Shown here piece after piece: positions 6,864 to 14,521 of a DNA stretch of 14,543 nt. Source of the stretch: Chloroflexota bacterium. GTDB taxonomy: Bacteria > Chloroflexota > Anaerolineae > 4572-78. Location of the stretch: positions 1 to 14,543 of the forward strand of contig JAJRUC010000313.1 in the NCBI GenBank assembly GCA_024278015.1, in the 5' to 3' direction. Positions within the stretch are counted from its first letter, which is position 1; each line of letters begins with the position of its first letter. Both the position numbers and the translations under genes were made by a program. The notes under the pieces are model-generated. The model was not told the origin of the DNA. It made no database searches and saw nothing but the letters and a program-made list of their open reading frames with translations.

Positions 6864-7743
6864 TCCGATAGCCGGCGTTTTAAATATCAACAAACCCGGC
6901 GGCATCACCTCGCACGATGTGGTCAATCGGGTGAGAAAACTGGCGCACACCCGCAAAGTGGGGCACACCGGCACTCTGGACCCAATGGCTACCGGGGTGC
7001 TTTTGGTTTGCATCGGGCCGGCCACCCGCCTGATAGAGTACATTGTGCCGGCCCTTAAGCAGTATCGGGCCGTCGTGCGGTTGGGCGTTACCACCGATAC
7101 CTACGACGCCGAGGGCCGGATTACGCGCCAATGCGACCCCGCTTCCGTTACGCCGCAAGATGTTCGGCGCGTGCTGGCTTCCTTCATCGGCGTAATTGAA
7201 CAAGCCCCGCCCCCCTTTTCGGCCATCAAGCACAAGGGCAGGCCGCTGTACAAACTGGCCCGTCAGGGCCGGCCGGTAACGCCCGCTCCGCGCCCCATCC
7301 GTATCGAAACGATTGAGCCGGAACAAATTAATATTCCGGACGTAGTGTTTAACGTAACCGGCCATGCCGGCATGTATGTCCGCTCGCTGGCGCACGACCT
7401 GGGCCGGGCGTTGGGGGTGGGGGCGCACTTAACCGGCCTGACCCGCCTGGCCAACGGCCCGTGGCGCGTTCAGGAGGCTGTATCGTTGCCGGAACTGGAA
7501 GAACGGGGCATTGCCCCTTTTTTGCAGCCCAAGGAAACGCTGGTTAGCCACCTGCCGGCCATAACGCTTTCTGACGAGTTGCAACAGCGAGTTTTGCGCG
7601 GCCAAACCATCCCCGGCAAAGCCCCGTCGCCGGATACCCCGCTGGCGGCCTGTGACCGGGCCGGCAACCTGATTGCCGTTATGAAACTTCGGGAGCCGGG
7701 CTGGCTGAAACCGGTTAAAGTATTCAACCCGGTTCACCCCTGA
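6853..7743 (+). CDS. truB: tRNA pseudouridine(55) synthase TruB
   Basis: Makes pseudouridine 55 in the T-loop of tRNAs. The catalytic Asp is D43 in 'GHTGTLDPMATGVLL', and the N-terminus 'GVLNINKPGGITSHDVV' is classical. Further motifs are 'YRAVVRLGVTTDTYDAEG', 'PPPFSAIKHKGRPLYKLAR' and 'GMYVRSLAHDLG'. The C-terminal part (~220-296) is a weakly conserved extra domain consistent with PUA-like tails. I chose ATG 6853 (296 residues), overlapping rbfA by 11 bases. In-frame ATG 6844 would add three residues; the reading frame is open further upstream, but that sequence lies inside rbfA and is not homologous. ribF follows almost at once. Confidence 0.96.
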   Translation: MTANPIAGVLNINKPGGITSHDVVNRVRKLAHTRKVGHTGTLDPMATGVLLVCIGPATRLIEYIVPALKQYRAVVRLGVTTDTYDAEGRITRQCDPASVTPQDVRRVLASFIGVIEQAPPPFSAIKHKGRPLYKLARQGRPVTPAPRPIRIETIEPEQINIPDVVFNVTGHAGMYVRSLAHDLGRALGVGAHLTGLTRLANGPWRVQEAVSLPELEERGIAPFLQPKETLVSHLPAITLSDELQQRVLRGQTIPGKAPSPDTPLAACDRAGNLIAVMKLREPGWLKPVKVFNPVHP

Positions 7744-7754
7744 ATGTGAAAAAC

Positions 7755-8708
7755 ATGCAAGTTATTCGTCACCTGTCAGAAATTAGCCCCCTCAACAAAC
7801 GAACCGTTTTGACCATCGGCTCTTACGACGGCGTTCATCGCGGCCACCGCACTATCATTGCCCAATTAACGCAGGCCGCCGCCGCGCGTAATTTGGCCGC
7901 CGCCCTGATTACCTTTTACCCCCGGCCCAAAGTGGTTCTTGATTTGCAGGCCCAACACGATGACTATTTGACCACCCTCGACGAACAATTACTTGTCTTT
8001 GAAGAACTGGGTCTGGATGTAGTGGCGGTGTTGCCCTTTAACCGCGAATTTGCCCAAACATCGGCCCGCAATTTTGTCCGGCAGGTGGTTAATTCGCTGC
8101 GGCCCGCGTCGTTGTGGGTGGGTCGCAATTTTAAATTGGGGCACGACCGGGCCGGCGATATTCCCTACCTGCGCCAATTGGGGCAGGAATTTGATTTTGA
8201 CGTAGAAGTGACCGACCTGAAGGTCTCCGAAGCCGAAATCATTTCCTCAACCCGTATTCGGGCGGCCCTGGCCGCCGGTCAAATTAAAGAGGTGACCCGT
8301 ATGCTGGGCGGGTATCCGTTTTTGCTGGGCAACGTTGTGCGCGGCGTGCAGCGTGGTCGGACCATCGGCTTTCCCACGGCCAATATTTTGCCTCACCCGG
8401 AAAAACTCTTGCCCGTCAATGGCGTTTACGCCGTGTGGCTGCACGTCGGGGGAGCGATTTACCCCGCCGTGGCGAACATTGGGGTGCGGCCCACCTTTAA
8501 CCACAGCGAGCGCACCGTCGAAGTCCATATCTTTAATTTTAACCGTAATATTTACAATCAGACCGTGCGGGTTGATTTGGTGGCTTTTATCAGGCCGGAG
8601 AAAAAATTCGCCGGGCAGGCAGAATTGGTGGCCCAAATTAAACGGGATGCGCAACGGGCCGGGCAAATTCTGGCCGCCGGGCGCAACCCGTCTGAAAAAC
8701 AGGAATGA
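7755..8708 (+). CDS. ribF: Bifunctional riboflavin kinase/FAD synthetase RibF
   Basis: Converts riboflavin to FMN and FMN to FAD. The N-terminal FMN adenylyltransferase domain (~15-180) has the nucleotidyltransferase signature 'GSYDGVHRGH' (Tyr where Phe is usual), 'ITFYPRPK', 'VGRNFKLGHDRAGD' and 'SSTRIR'. The C-terminal riboflavin kinase domain has 'GRTIGFPTANI' and 'NGVYAVWL', 'ANIGVRPTF' and the terminal 'FIRPEKKF' region. ATG 7755 (317 residues) gives the usual 'MQVIRHL' start; in-frame GTG 7746 would add three residues. It begins 11 bases after the truB stop and ends the operon. No terminator is evident after it; the next gene has its own promoter-like sequence. Confidence 0.95.
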   Translation: MQVIRHLSEISPLNKRTVLTIGSYDGVHRGHRTIIAQLTQAAAARNLAAALITFYPRPKVVLDLQAQHDDYLTTLDEQLLVFEELGLDVVAVLPFNREFAQTSARNFVRQVVNSLRPASLWVGRNFKLGHDRAGDIPYLRQLGQEFDFDVEVTDLKVSEAEIISSTRIRAALAAGQIKEVTRMLGGYPFLLGNVVRGVQRGRTIGFPTANILPHPEKLLPVNGVYAVWLHVGGAIYPAVANIGVRPTFNHSERTVEVHIFNFNRNIYNQTVRVDLVAFIRPEKKFAGQAELVAQIKRDAQRAGQILAAGRNPSEKQE

Positions 8709-8728
8709 TTGCCCCGCCATATTTTTGT

Positions 8729-8757
8729 TTGACGCGCCGTTGAGGTCGTGATACACT
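8729..8757 (+). promoter_or_regulatory. Candidate promoter of the TPR/membrane protein gene
   Basis: TTGACG (8729-8734), a 17-base spacer and TACACT (8752-8757) lie in the 82-base gap after ribF. A transcript would begin near 8764 and leave a leader of about 27 bases before the GTG at 8791. The spacing is ideal; the -10 matches consensus in four of six positions. Confidence 0.5.
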
Positions 8758-8790
8758 TTATGTAGAAATTGACATAAACTGGCGAACCTT

Positions 8791-9510
8791 GTGAAAAGTG
8801 AAATTCTCCTGGCTCAGGGCATAGAAGCTGCCAAAGGCGGCGACAAAGTAACCGCGCGGGCGTTGCTTTACAACGTGGTAGACCTTGACCCCAAAAATGA
8901 AACGGCCTGGGTGTGGCTCAGCTACGTGGTTGAGACCGTTGAAGACCGCAAAATTTGTTTGGAAAACGTGCTGGTCATCAATCCGGCCAGCGATTACGCC
9001 TTGCGCGGTCTGGACGAAATTACCGCCCTGCTGAATCCGTCTCCCGAAAAGGCGAACAGCAGCGCAGCCGGCCGCAATTCGCTGCCGCTGCTGAACTTTA
9101 CCATCGCGTTTTGGTTGGGGCTGGGCCTGGTTTCGCTGGGCGTCGGCCTGCTGGAAACGGGCCGCTGGTTTACATCGTTGCTTAAAAGCCGAACCTTTGT
9201 GTACTACATTACCCCCACCCAATTGTGGAATTTGACCATTCCGGTGCTGTTTTTAATGTTGGGCATTATCATTCTTAACGTAGTGTGGGCCTTGTATACC
9301 CGCCACAAAATCGGATTATTCGCCGGCGTCTTCCTGTCGTTGGCGTTCACGGTGGTGGGGCCGACCACTATTCTGATTTCCTCCTCGTCGGCTTATCTGT
9401 GGGCGGCATTGGCCGCTATTTTGCCCATCGCCATTTTCTTCTTCTCTCTGATTACATTGGTTGATAAAGACTATGAGCGCAAAACACCTGCTTACGCTAA
9501 CCGAAATTGA
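8791..9510 (+). CDS. TPR-like protein with four membrane helices, function unknown
   Basis: 239 residues. Residues 1-80 look like two TPR-type helical hairpins: 'ARALLYNVVDLDPKNETAWVWLSYVVE' then 'EDRKICLENVLVINPASDYALRGL'. Similar N-terminal modules are frequent in uncharacterised Chloroflexota proteins (from memory). A Ser/Asn/Pro-rich linker (81-100) leads to four hydrophobic segments at about 102-121, 146-169, 173-197 and 201-224. This suggests an inner-membrane protein whose TPR part binds a partner in the cytosol; there is no signal peptide. The start is a GTG with no strong Shine-Dalgarno, and no good in-frame alternative lies nearby. Its last 38 bases overlap the next gene, implying co-expression with the dikinase-like protein. 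I cannot assign a function. Confidence 0.8.
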   Translation: MKSEILLAQGIEAAKGGDKVTARALLYNVVDLDPKNETAWVWLSYVVETVEDRKICLENVLVINPASDYALRGLDEITALLNPSPEKANSSAAGRNSLPLLNFTIAFWLGLGLVSLGVGLLETGRWFTSLLKSRTFVYYITPTQLWNLTIPVLFLMLGIIILNVVWALYTRHKIGLFAGVFLSLAFTVVGPTTILISSSSAYLWAALAAILPIAIFFFSLITLVDKDYERKTPAYANRN

Positions 9511-10252
9511 GGCCGACCATCTTTCTTTGGTGGGGGCCAAGGCGCTAAACCTGGCCTTGCTCATCCGGAACGGCCTCGCCTCGCCGGCCGGGCTGGTGGT
9601 GACGACCGATTTTTTTCGGGCGCAAATTGACCACTACGCCTATGGCCCGGTCTGGGCCGGCTCGCCCGATGTGGCCGTCACAGAGGGCGCGCTGCAATTT
9701 TTGGCCGATTTTCTGAAGACGACTCCCCTGGCTCCCCCTTTAAGCGCCGCCTTAACCCGGCGGCTCAACCAGGTTTTCCCGCCGCACCTCCAGTTCTTCG
9801 CCGCGCGCTCTTCCGCCGTAGACGAAGACCATACTGACCGCAGCTTTGCCGGTTGTCACCTGACCGAACTGAACGTGCCGCGCGTCCTGCTGCCCGTCAG
9901 CCTGACCCGCTGTTGGGCTTCGGCCTTAACCGGCCCGGCCGTCGAATACCGGTTGCGGCACAGCATGTCTTTGCAGGCCATCAAAATTGCCGTCCTGATT
10001 CAACCCATGCTCAAACCCGATGTGGCCGGAGTGGCCTTTTCCATGAACCCCGTCACCGGCAATCGGGACGAACTGGTCATTGAAGCCGCCCCCCGTTTGG
10101 GCGATGCCGTTGCCGGCGGCCGGGTAACGCCCGCCCGATACCACCTTTTGCGCCGGCACCCGCATTACCCCGTGCTGAAAAAATCGGCCGGCAATGCGGT
10201 TGACCCCGCCCGTGAGTTGCTTTCAACCAAACAGTTGACCACCCTGGCCTAA
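9473..10252 (+). CDS. PEP-synthase/RPH-like dikinase, N-terminal ATP-grasp piece (cut by in-frame stop)
   Basis: 259 residues of the PEP/pyruvate-dikinase N-terminal ATP-grasp domain. Visible motifs are 'LVGAKALNLALLIRNGL' with nucleotide-binding K23, 'ARSSAVDEDHTDRSFAG' (111-127; the usual following Gln is Cys), and 'DVAGVAFSMNPVTG' (183-196). The open frame ends at TAA 10250-10252. The next codons continue the domain in the same frame without a gap, so this is the first part of one gene, not a complete enzyme. The piece lacks the final ATP/Mg strand ('DVEWA..LLQTRPVT'), which is encoded after the stop. ATG 9473 overlaps the TPR gene's end by 38 bases; in-frame TTG 9461 would add four residues. 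Alone it is unlikely to be active. Confidence 0.8.
   Translation: MSAKHLLTLTEIEADHLSLVGAKALNLALLIRNGLASPAGLVVTTDFFRAQIDHYAYGPVWAGSPDVAVTEGALQFLADFLKTTPLAPPLSAALTRRLNQVFPPHLQFFAARSSAVDEDHTDRSFAGCHLTELNVPRVLLPVSLTRCWASALTGPAVEYRLRHSMSLQAIKIAVLIQPMLKPDVAGVAFSMNPVTGNRDELVIEAAPRLGDAVAGGRVTPARYHLLRRHPHYPVLKKSAGNAVDPARELLSTKQLTTLA
10250..10252 (+). other. In-frame TAA interrupting the dikinase-like gene
   Basis: The frame before and after this codon is the same (both pieces begin at positions of equal phase). Homology to the PEP-synthase N-terminal domain runs through it ('..TKQLTTLA' stop 'TLEQVEALMAAPQDVEWA'). One C-to-T, G-to-T or A-to-T change in CAA, GAA or AAA would create it. It is either a recent nonsense mutation, a sequencing or assembly error, or a real split with reinitiation at ATG 10277. 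Confidence 0.9.
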
Positions 10253-10276
10253 ACCCTTGAACAGGTAGAAGCCTTG

Positions 10277-12076
10277 ATGGCCGCCCCCCAGGATGTGGAA
10301 TGGGCCTATCAGGCCGGAAAGCTCTATTTGCTCCAAACCCGGCCCGTCACAGCGGCGGCGCAGGCCGCCGATTCGCTGCCGGAACCGGCCCGCACCATCA
10401 CCGAAACCGATTTTAACCTGGAATGGACGCGGGCCAATCATGCCGAAACCCTGCCGGACTTGCCTTCGCCCTTGCTGGTTTCGTTGATGATACGCAGCCA
10501 AAACCGGGGCGCGCGCTTTTTTGAGCAAATGGGGCTGGATGTTGCCGGTTTGGGGCCGTATATCAAAAGTTTTCAGGGCCGGCCCTATCTTAATTTGTCG
10601 ATGATAAAGCGCGTTTTGCGCCAATTGGGCTTTAACCCGACGGCCCTGCCGGCGATGGTGGGTTACAGCCCCGCCGAAACACTCGGCAATCCGTTCAGCG
10701 TCAACTGGTCGATGGTGTGGCGGGCCGGCAAAAGCTATCGCCGGTTGTTGAGGGCGGTGTTGCAAGCCGGTAAAACCGTGCAAGACTACCAGTGTACAGT
10801 TGACCGCATTGCGGCCCGGCTGCGAAAATCGGCCGCAACCCCCGCCGAGGCGCTGGCCCGGTTCAAACTTAGAGAGCAGATTTACGGCGATTTAATCGGC
10901 GTGGGCCTGGTTTTGCTTTCGGCCTTAACGGGCTTGACGGTGTTGGTGGCCCGCCTGCTTAAGCCGGTCGCGGCTTCAGATACGGATGTGTTTGCCGCGC
11001 TGGGCACGCTGGGCAAAGACCCGGCCGTCATTCGGCGCAACGCCGCCCTGCGCCGGCTGGCCCGTCGCGCCCGCGCCGAAGAAACCGCGCTGGATTATCT
11101 GGCTGCCGGCCGGGACAATTTTGCCGATTATCAGACTGCCCTGGCCGGCACCCGATTTTTGGCCGAATTTGAAGCCTGGCTGGCCCAATACGGCCATTAC
11201 GCCCTGTATGTGTCTGATATGGCCTGGCCCCGTTATTACGAAGACCCGGCGGCGGTGTTGAAGACAGTGGCCCGCTACACTAATCTGGCTTCCCTGCCGG
11301 AAAACGATGCCCCCCATTCGGTGGAGCGGGCCTGGCGCAACTTAACCGCCGGCGCGCGCGGCCCGGGACGCAGGCTCCCCTGGCGGCAGGCAATGGCCCG
11401 GCCGTTGATGTTGCTCCTGAACAAATTCTTCGGCTGGCGCAACGCCATGCGCGCCGCCGAAGCGCAAGCGATGGCCGCCGTGCGCAAGTGGGATGTGCGT
11501 CTGGCCCAAAAATGGCAAAAGGCGCACCTGCTTGAAGCGGCAGACGATTATTTTTGGCTGACAATGGAAGAAATAGAACGGGCGTTGGTTACAGAAAAAG
11601 GGCGCGGAGTGCATTTGAAACCGGCCGTTCTGGCCCGAAAAACGGCTTATCAAACCTACCGGCAAACGGACGCGCCCCAGGTTTTGGCCGAAGCCGATCT
11701 TCCCGGCATACTGCTGGGAAAAGACCGCGCCGCCGAAGCATTGGCCGGAACGCTGGTTGGGCTGCCGGTTAGCCCCGGCATCGCCCAGGGGCCGGTTCGA
11801 TTTTTGCAGGAGTTTGACAATTTTGAGCAGGTTCCGGCGGGGTGCGTGCTGGTTGCTCCTTCGGCAGACCCGGCCTGGTTGCCCTGGTTTCCGTTGGCCG
11901 CCGGCCTGATTGTTGAGCGCGGCGGCATGCTTTCGCACGGCTCCATCATCGCCCGCGAATACGGCCTGCCCGCCGTCTCCAACATCCCCGATGCCCGCCG
12001 GCAACTTAAACCGGGCGACCGGGTGCTGCTGGACGGCAGTACCGGCATCATCCAAATCCTTGACCGGGCCGGGTGA
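10277..12076 (+). CDS. PEP-synthase/RPH-like dikinase, central and phosphohistidine piece
   Basis: 599 residues. The first ~25 complete the ATP-grasp domain ('PQDVEWAYQAGKLYLLQTRPVT', Mg-binding E8, Q20, R22). A variable, mostly helical central region follows (~35-490), including a hydrophobic stretch at ~205-227. The C-terminal swivelling domain (~505-599) carries catalytic His554 in 'GGMLSHGSIIAREYGLPAV'. No PEP-binding TIM barrel follows, so this is not a full PEP synthase. ATP-grasp, central, His domain is the layout of rifampin phosphotransferase. With the stop read as one residue the whole protein would be 867 residues with the His at 822, close to Listeria RPH (867, His825, from memory). 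The substrate is unknown, as the central domain is variable. AGGT at 10263 offers a weak ribosome site for ATG 10277. Its stop lies 3 bp from the convergent regulator gene. Confidence 0.8.
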   Translation: MAAPQDVEWAYQAGKLYLLQTRPVTAAAQAADSLPEPARTITETDFNLEWTRANHAETLPDLPSPLLVSLMIRSQNRGARFFEQMGLDVAGLGPYIKSFQGRPYLNLSMIKRVLRQLGFNPTALPAMVGYSPAETLGNPFSVNWSMVWRAGKSYRRLLRAVLQAGKTVQDYQCTVDRIAARLRKSAATPAEALARFKLREQIYGDLIGVGLVLLSALTGLTVLVARLLKPVAASDTDVFAALGTLGKDPAVIRRNAALRRLARRARAEETALDYLAAGRDNFADYQTALAGTRFLAEFEAWLAQYGHYALYVSDMAWPRYYEDPAAVLKTVARYTNLASLPENDAPHSVERAWRNLTAGARGPGRRLPWRQAMARPLMLLLNKFFGWRNAMRAAEAQAMAAVRKWDVRLAQKWQKAHLLEAADDYFWLTMEEIERALVTEKGRGVHLKPAVLARKTAYQTYRQTDAPQVLAEADLPGILLGKDRAAEALAGTLVGLPVSPGIAQGPVRFLQEFDNFEQVPAGCVLVAPSADPAWLPWFPLAAGLIVERGGMLSHGSIIAREYGLPAVSNIPDARRQLKPGDRVLLDGSTGIIQILDRAG

Positions 12077-12079
12077 GTC

Positions 12080-12793
12080 TCACTTCTTCTCAAAATCAAT
12101 AAATCGGTAGCCGACGCCCCGTTCGGTGATGATGTATTTGGGGCTGGCCGGATTGGGTTCTATCTTTTGGCGCAGGTAGGTGACATACAGCCGCAAATAG
12201 TGCGTCTCTTCCCGGTATTCGTGGCCCCAAACCTTGGCCAGCAGGGTTTCGTGCGGAATGGTCCAGCCTGCATTCGTCGCCAGATGGTACAGCAACTTAA
12301 ATTCGATGGGCCTGAGCTTGACCGGCTTGCCATCCACAATGGCTTCGCGTTTGTTCACGTCAATTTGCAGATGGTCGTCTACGGTGATGAGGCTTTGTTC
12401 AATGGGCGATTTCGCTTCGGTGCGGCGTAAAACGGCCCGAATCCGGCTGGACAGTTCGCGGGGGCTGAAGGGTTTGGTCACATAATCATCGGCTCCCATA
12501 TCCAGTCCTTTAACCCGCGCCTCTTCTTCCGAATGGACGGTCAGCATAATGACCGGCACGGTTGAGACCTCTCTAATCAGGCGCAGGGCCTCAAAGCCGT
12601 CCATTTGGGGCATCATCACATCCATCACCACCAGGTCGGGCAGGTCGTCGCGCACCCGTTCCACGGCCCGCATACCGTCTTCGGCTTCAATCACCCGGTA
12701 GCCCTCCAGATCCAGGTTCATTTGAATGAACCGCCGCATCCGGGTTTCATCATCGACAATTAAAATGAGTTGAGAATTTTCTTTGGCGGGCAT
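12080..12793 (-). CDS. OmpR/PhoB-family response regulator
   Basis: 237-residue two-domain response regulator. The receiver domain (~8-125) has the acidic pair D14-D15, phospho-acceptor D58 in 'VVMDVMMP', T85 and K107 ('VTKPF'), all the expected residues. The C-terminal winged-helix domain (~135-232) has 'LRPIEFKLLYHLATNAG', 'LLAKVWGHEYREETHYLRLYVTYLRQKI' and 'IITERGVGYRF', typical of PhoB/KdpE DNA-binding domains that bind direct repeats. GGAG (12801-12804, complement) lies eight bases before the ATG. It is encoded 43 bases after the histidine kinase on the same strand, so the two form a pair phosphorylated in sequence. Target genes are unknown; the kinase's own promoter is a candidate. Confidence 0.95.
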   Translation of the reverse strand: MPAKENSQLILIVDDETRMRRFIQMNLDLEGYRVIEAEDGMRAVERVRDDLPDLVVMDVMMPQMDGFEALRLIREVSTVPVIMLTVHSEEEARVKGLDMGADDYVTKPFSPRELSSRIRAVLRRTEAKSPIEQSLITVDDHLQIDVNKREAIVDGKPVKLRPIEFKLLYHLATNAGWTIPHETLLAKVWGHEYREETHYLRLYVTYLRQKIEPNPASPKYIITERGVGYRFIDFEKK

Positions 12794-12836
12794 GGTTTTT
12801 CTCCAATAAAAATCAATTAATCTACGTAGTTGTCGC

Positions 12837-14381
12837 TCACTGCGGCAACTCCAGCCAGAAGGTGCTGCCGTGGCCGGGGACGCTCTCTACCCAGACCGAG
12901 CCGCCGTGCGCTTCGGCGACGGCTTTCACCAGAAACAGCCCCAGGCCGGTGCCGGGGGCCTGACGGGTCAGGCCGTTGTCCACCCGGTGAAATCGCTCAA
13001 AGATGCGGTCATGTTCGGTGGCGGGAATGCCCACCCCTTCATCGGCCACGTACAGACGCACCGTTTTTTGCAGAGCCTTGCCCCCCACCCGAATCAACCC
13101 CCCATTCGGGCTGTATTTGATGGCATTGCTCAACAAATTCGTCAAAAGCTCGTTCAACCGTTCATAGTCGCCGGGAACGGGCGGAAAATCGGGTGGAAAA
13201 TCCGGCGCAAAGTGATGGTTGGCGGTGGTGGCTTTCAGGGCATTAATGGCGTGGGCGGCCAGGTCCGGCAAGTCAACATTGGTCAGGTGCAGTTTCAGGC
13301 TGCCGGTTTGCAGGCGGCTTGCTTCCAGAAAATCGGTAATCAGTTTATTGAGCTTGTCGGCTTCTTCTTCAATAATCAGCAGGCCGTCGCGCAGAACAGC
13401 CGGCTCCCAAGCGGCGTCTTCGCGGGCCAGAGTGCCGGCGTAGCCTTTAATGATGCTGACCGGCGTTTTCAGCTCGTGCGAAATGACTGCCAGCAGCGTC
13501 TCTTTCAGGTCTTCGGCCTCATACAGGCGGGTTACGTCTCTAAGCGTGCCGATGTACTGGTCAACTTCATCATCTTCGTCGCGTTGCGGAGCGTAATTGT
13601 CGGCAAAGACAATCTTCACCCCGTCCCGGCGCTCGTAATAGCCTTCAATATAAAGCGGCCCGTTTGCAGGGGGATGCAAAATGGGGCATTGAGTGTGACA
13701 CAGGCCGGCCCCTTGTTTGGTTTTCAAATTCAAGACGTCGTAACAGGGCCGCCCGATGGCCTCCTTGGCGGTGATGCCGGTTAGATTGGTCAGGGTGGTG
13801 TTCCAGATGCGAATGATGCGAAAGGGGTTGATAATCATCACCCCGTCGCCGCTGTGTTCAATAATGGCGTTCAAGCGTTCCCGTTCGGCGCTGACCTGCC
13901 GGTACAGGTAGGCGTTTTCCACGGCGATGGCCGCGTTATCGGCAAAGGTGCGCAACACCTGATTATCATTTTCGGTAAAGGAGGCGGCCCCCCGCGCCCG
14001 AAAGACGAAAATATAGCCCCGGTTACGCGCTTCAATGCTTAAGGGCAGGGCCACCACTTGCCGCAGGGGCACGCCCGTTGAGCGAGAAGCCAGAGCCAGC
14101 CGCATCGAAATATCGGGGATGGCGTTGGGGGCGTCGCGGGGAATATCGCGCCACAGGGGTTCAAACAGGGGGACGGTTTCTCTGGAAAGGCCAAAGGCCG
14201 CCGCCGGCGAGAGCTTGCCGCTGTCGTGGCGCAGCACAATCAACCCGGCCTGCCCGGCCAGCAATTCCACCGAGCTTTCCAGAATGAGCTTCAGCAAAGA
14301 GGGCAGATCCAGTTGAGAATTCATGGCCTGGCTGATATTTAGCAGATAATCTCGTTGACGCAGTCTGAAATCGGGTAACAT
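12837..14381 (-). CDS. Soluble GAF-PAS sensor histidine kinase
   Basis: 514 residues from ATG 14381; in-frame TTG 14387 would add two. There is no membrane helix or signal peptide, so it should be a cytosolic sensor. A GAF domain covers ~15-160 and a PAS domain ~170-288. HisKA follows with phospho-acceptor His302 in 'VISHELKTP', then HATPase_c with the N box 'LLSNAIKYSP' (N419), G1 'DEGVGIP' (447-453), F box 'RIFERF' and G2 'GTGLGL' (477-482). The kinase core is complete. The PAS domain holds a cysteine group C213, C228 and C232 ('GRPCYDVL', 'LCHTQCPI') that could bind a metal or act as a redox switch; this is inference. GGGG at 14391-14394 is a weak ribosome site. It is the partner of the response regulator just downstream. 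Confidence 0.94.
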   Translation of the reverse strand: MLPDFRLRQRDYLLNISQAMNSQLDLPSLLKLILESSVELLAGQAGLIVLRHDSGKLSPAAAFGLSRETVPLFEPLWRDIPRDAPNAIPDISMRLALASRSTGVPLRQVVALPLSIEARNRGYIFVFRARGAASFTENDNQVLRTFADNAAIAVENAYLYRQVSAERERLNAIIEHSGDGVMIINPFRIIRIWNTTLTNLTGITAKEAIGRPCYDVLNLKTKQGAGLCHTQCPILHPPANGPLYIEGYYERRDGVKIVFADNYAPQRDEDDEVDQYIGTLRDVTRLYEAEDLKETLLAVISHELKTPVSIIKGYAGTLAREDAAWEPAVLRDGLLIIEEEADKLNKLITDFLEASRLQTGSLKLHLTNVDLPDLAAHAINALKATTANHHFAPDFPPDFPPVPGDYERLNELLTNLLSNAIKYSPNGGLIRVGGKALQKTVRLYVADEGVGIPATEHDRIFERFHRVDNGLTRQAPGTGLGLFLVKAVAEAHGGSVWVESVPGHGSTFWLELPQ

Positions 14382-14407
14382 CGGCAATTCGCCCCATTGT
14401 TATTGAT

Positions 14408-14437
14408 GTTATACTCAACAGCGTCATAAAGTAACAA
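14408..14437 (-). promoter_or_regulatory. Promoter of the histidine kinase-response regulator operon
   Basis: On the minus strand TTGTTA (14437-14432), an 18-base spacer and TATAAC (14413-14408) precede the kinase start. Transcription would begin near 14401, giving a leader of about 20 bases. Confidence 0.5.
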
Positions 14438-14448
14438 GGATTCACAGG

Positions 14449-14468
14449 AATTCGTGATACTTTGTGAT
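14449..14468 (-). promoter_or_regulatory. 10-bp tandem repeat upstream of the kinase promoter (candidate operator)
   Basis: On the minus strand ATCACAAAGT (14468-14459) is directly followed by ATCACGAATT (14458-14449), matching at 8 of 10 positions. One helical turn separates the ATCAC cores, and the pair ends 11 bases before the -35 box. OmpR/PhoB regulators bind direct repeats with about this spacing, so autoregulation by the partner regulator is plausible but unproven. Confidence 0.4.
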
Positions 14469-14497
14469 GCTGGACAGTATATATGTTAGTTCGGGGT

Positions 14498-14521
14498 AGG
14501 GACAACCCTTGTGGTTGCCCT
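14498..14521. repeat. Short palindromic repeat at the right edge
   Basis: AGGG-a-CAACC (14498-14507) pairs with GGTTG-CCCT (14513-14521) around a CTTGT loop: nine base pairs with one bulged A. GTAGGG-headed palindromes of this kind are common dispersed intergenic repeats in Chloroflexota and cyanobacteria (from memory). A further GCCC...GGGC pair (14530-14543) runs to the window end, so the element may be incomplete. Confidence 0.4.

Noticed and set aside
10250..10252. TAA as a recoded sense codon
   Set aside because: TAA ends several intact genes here (methyltransferase-Nudix, ylxR, infB, rbfA), and no recoding element is visible around the site.
9473..12076. Canonical phosphoenolpyruvate synthase PpsA
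   Set aside because: The protein ends about 46 residues after the catalytic His, so the PEP/pyruvate-binding TIM barrel that PpsA needs is absent.
12870..13784. Plus-strand open frame of 304 codons
   Set aside because: It lies fully antisense to the histidine kinase, whose domains are unmistakable, and has no family motifs.
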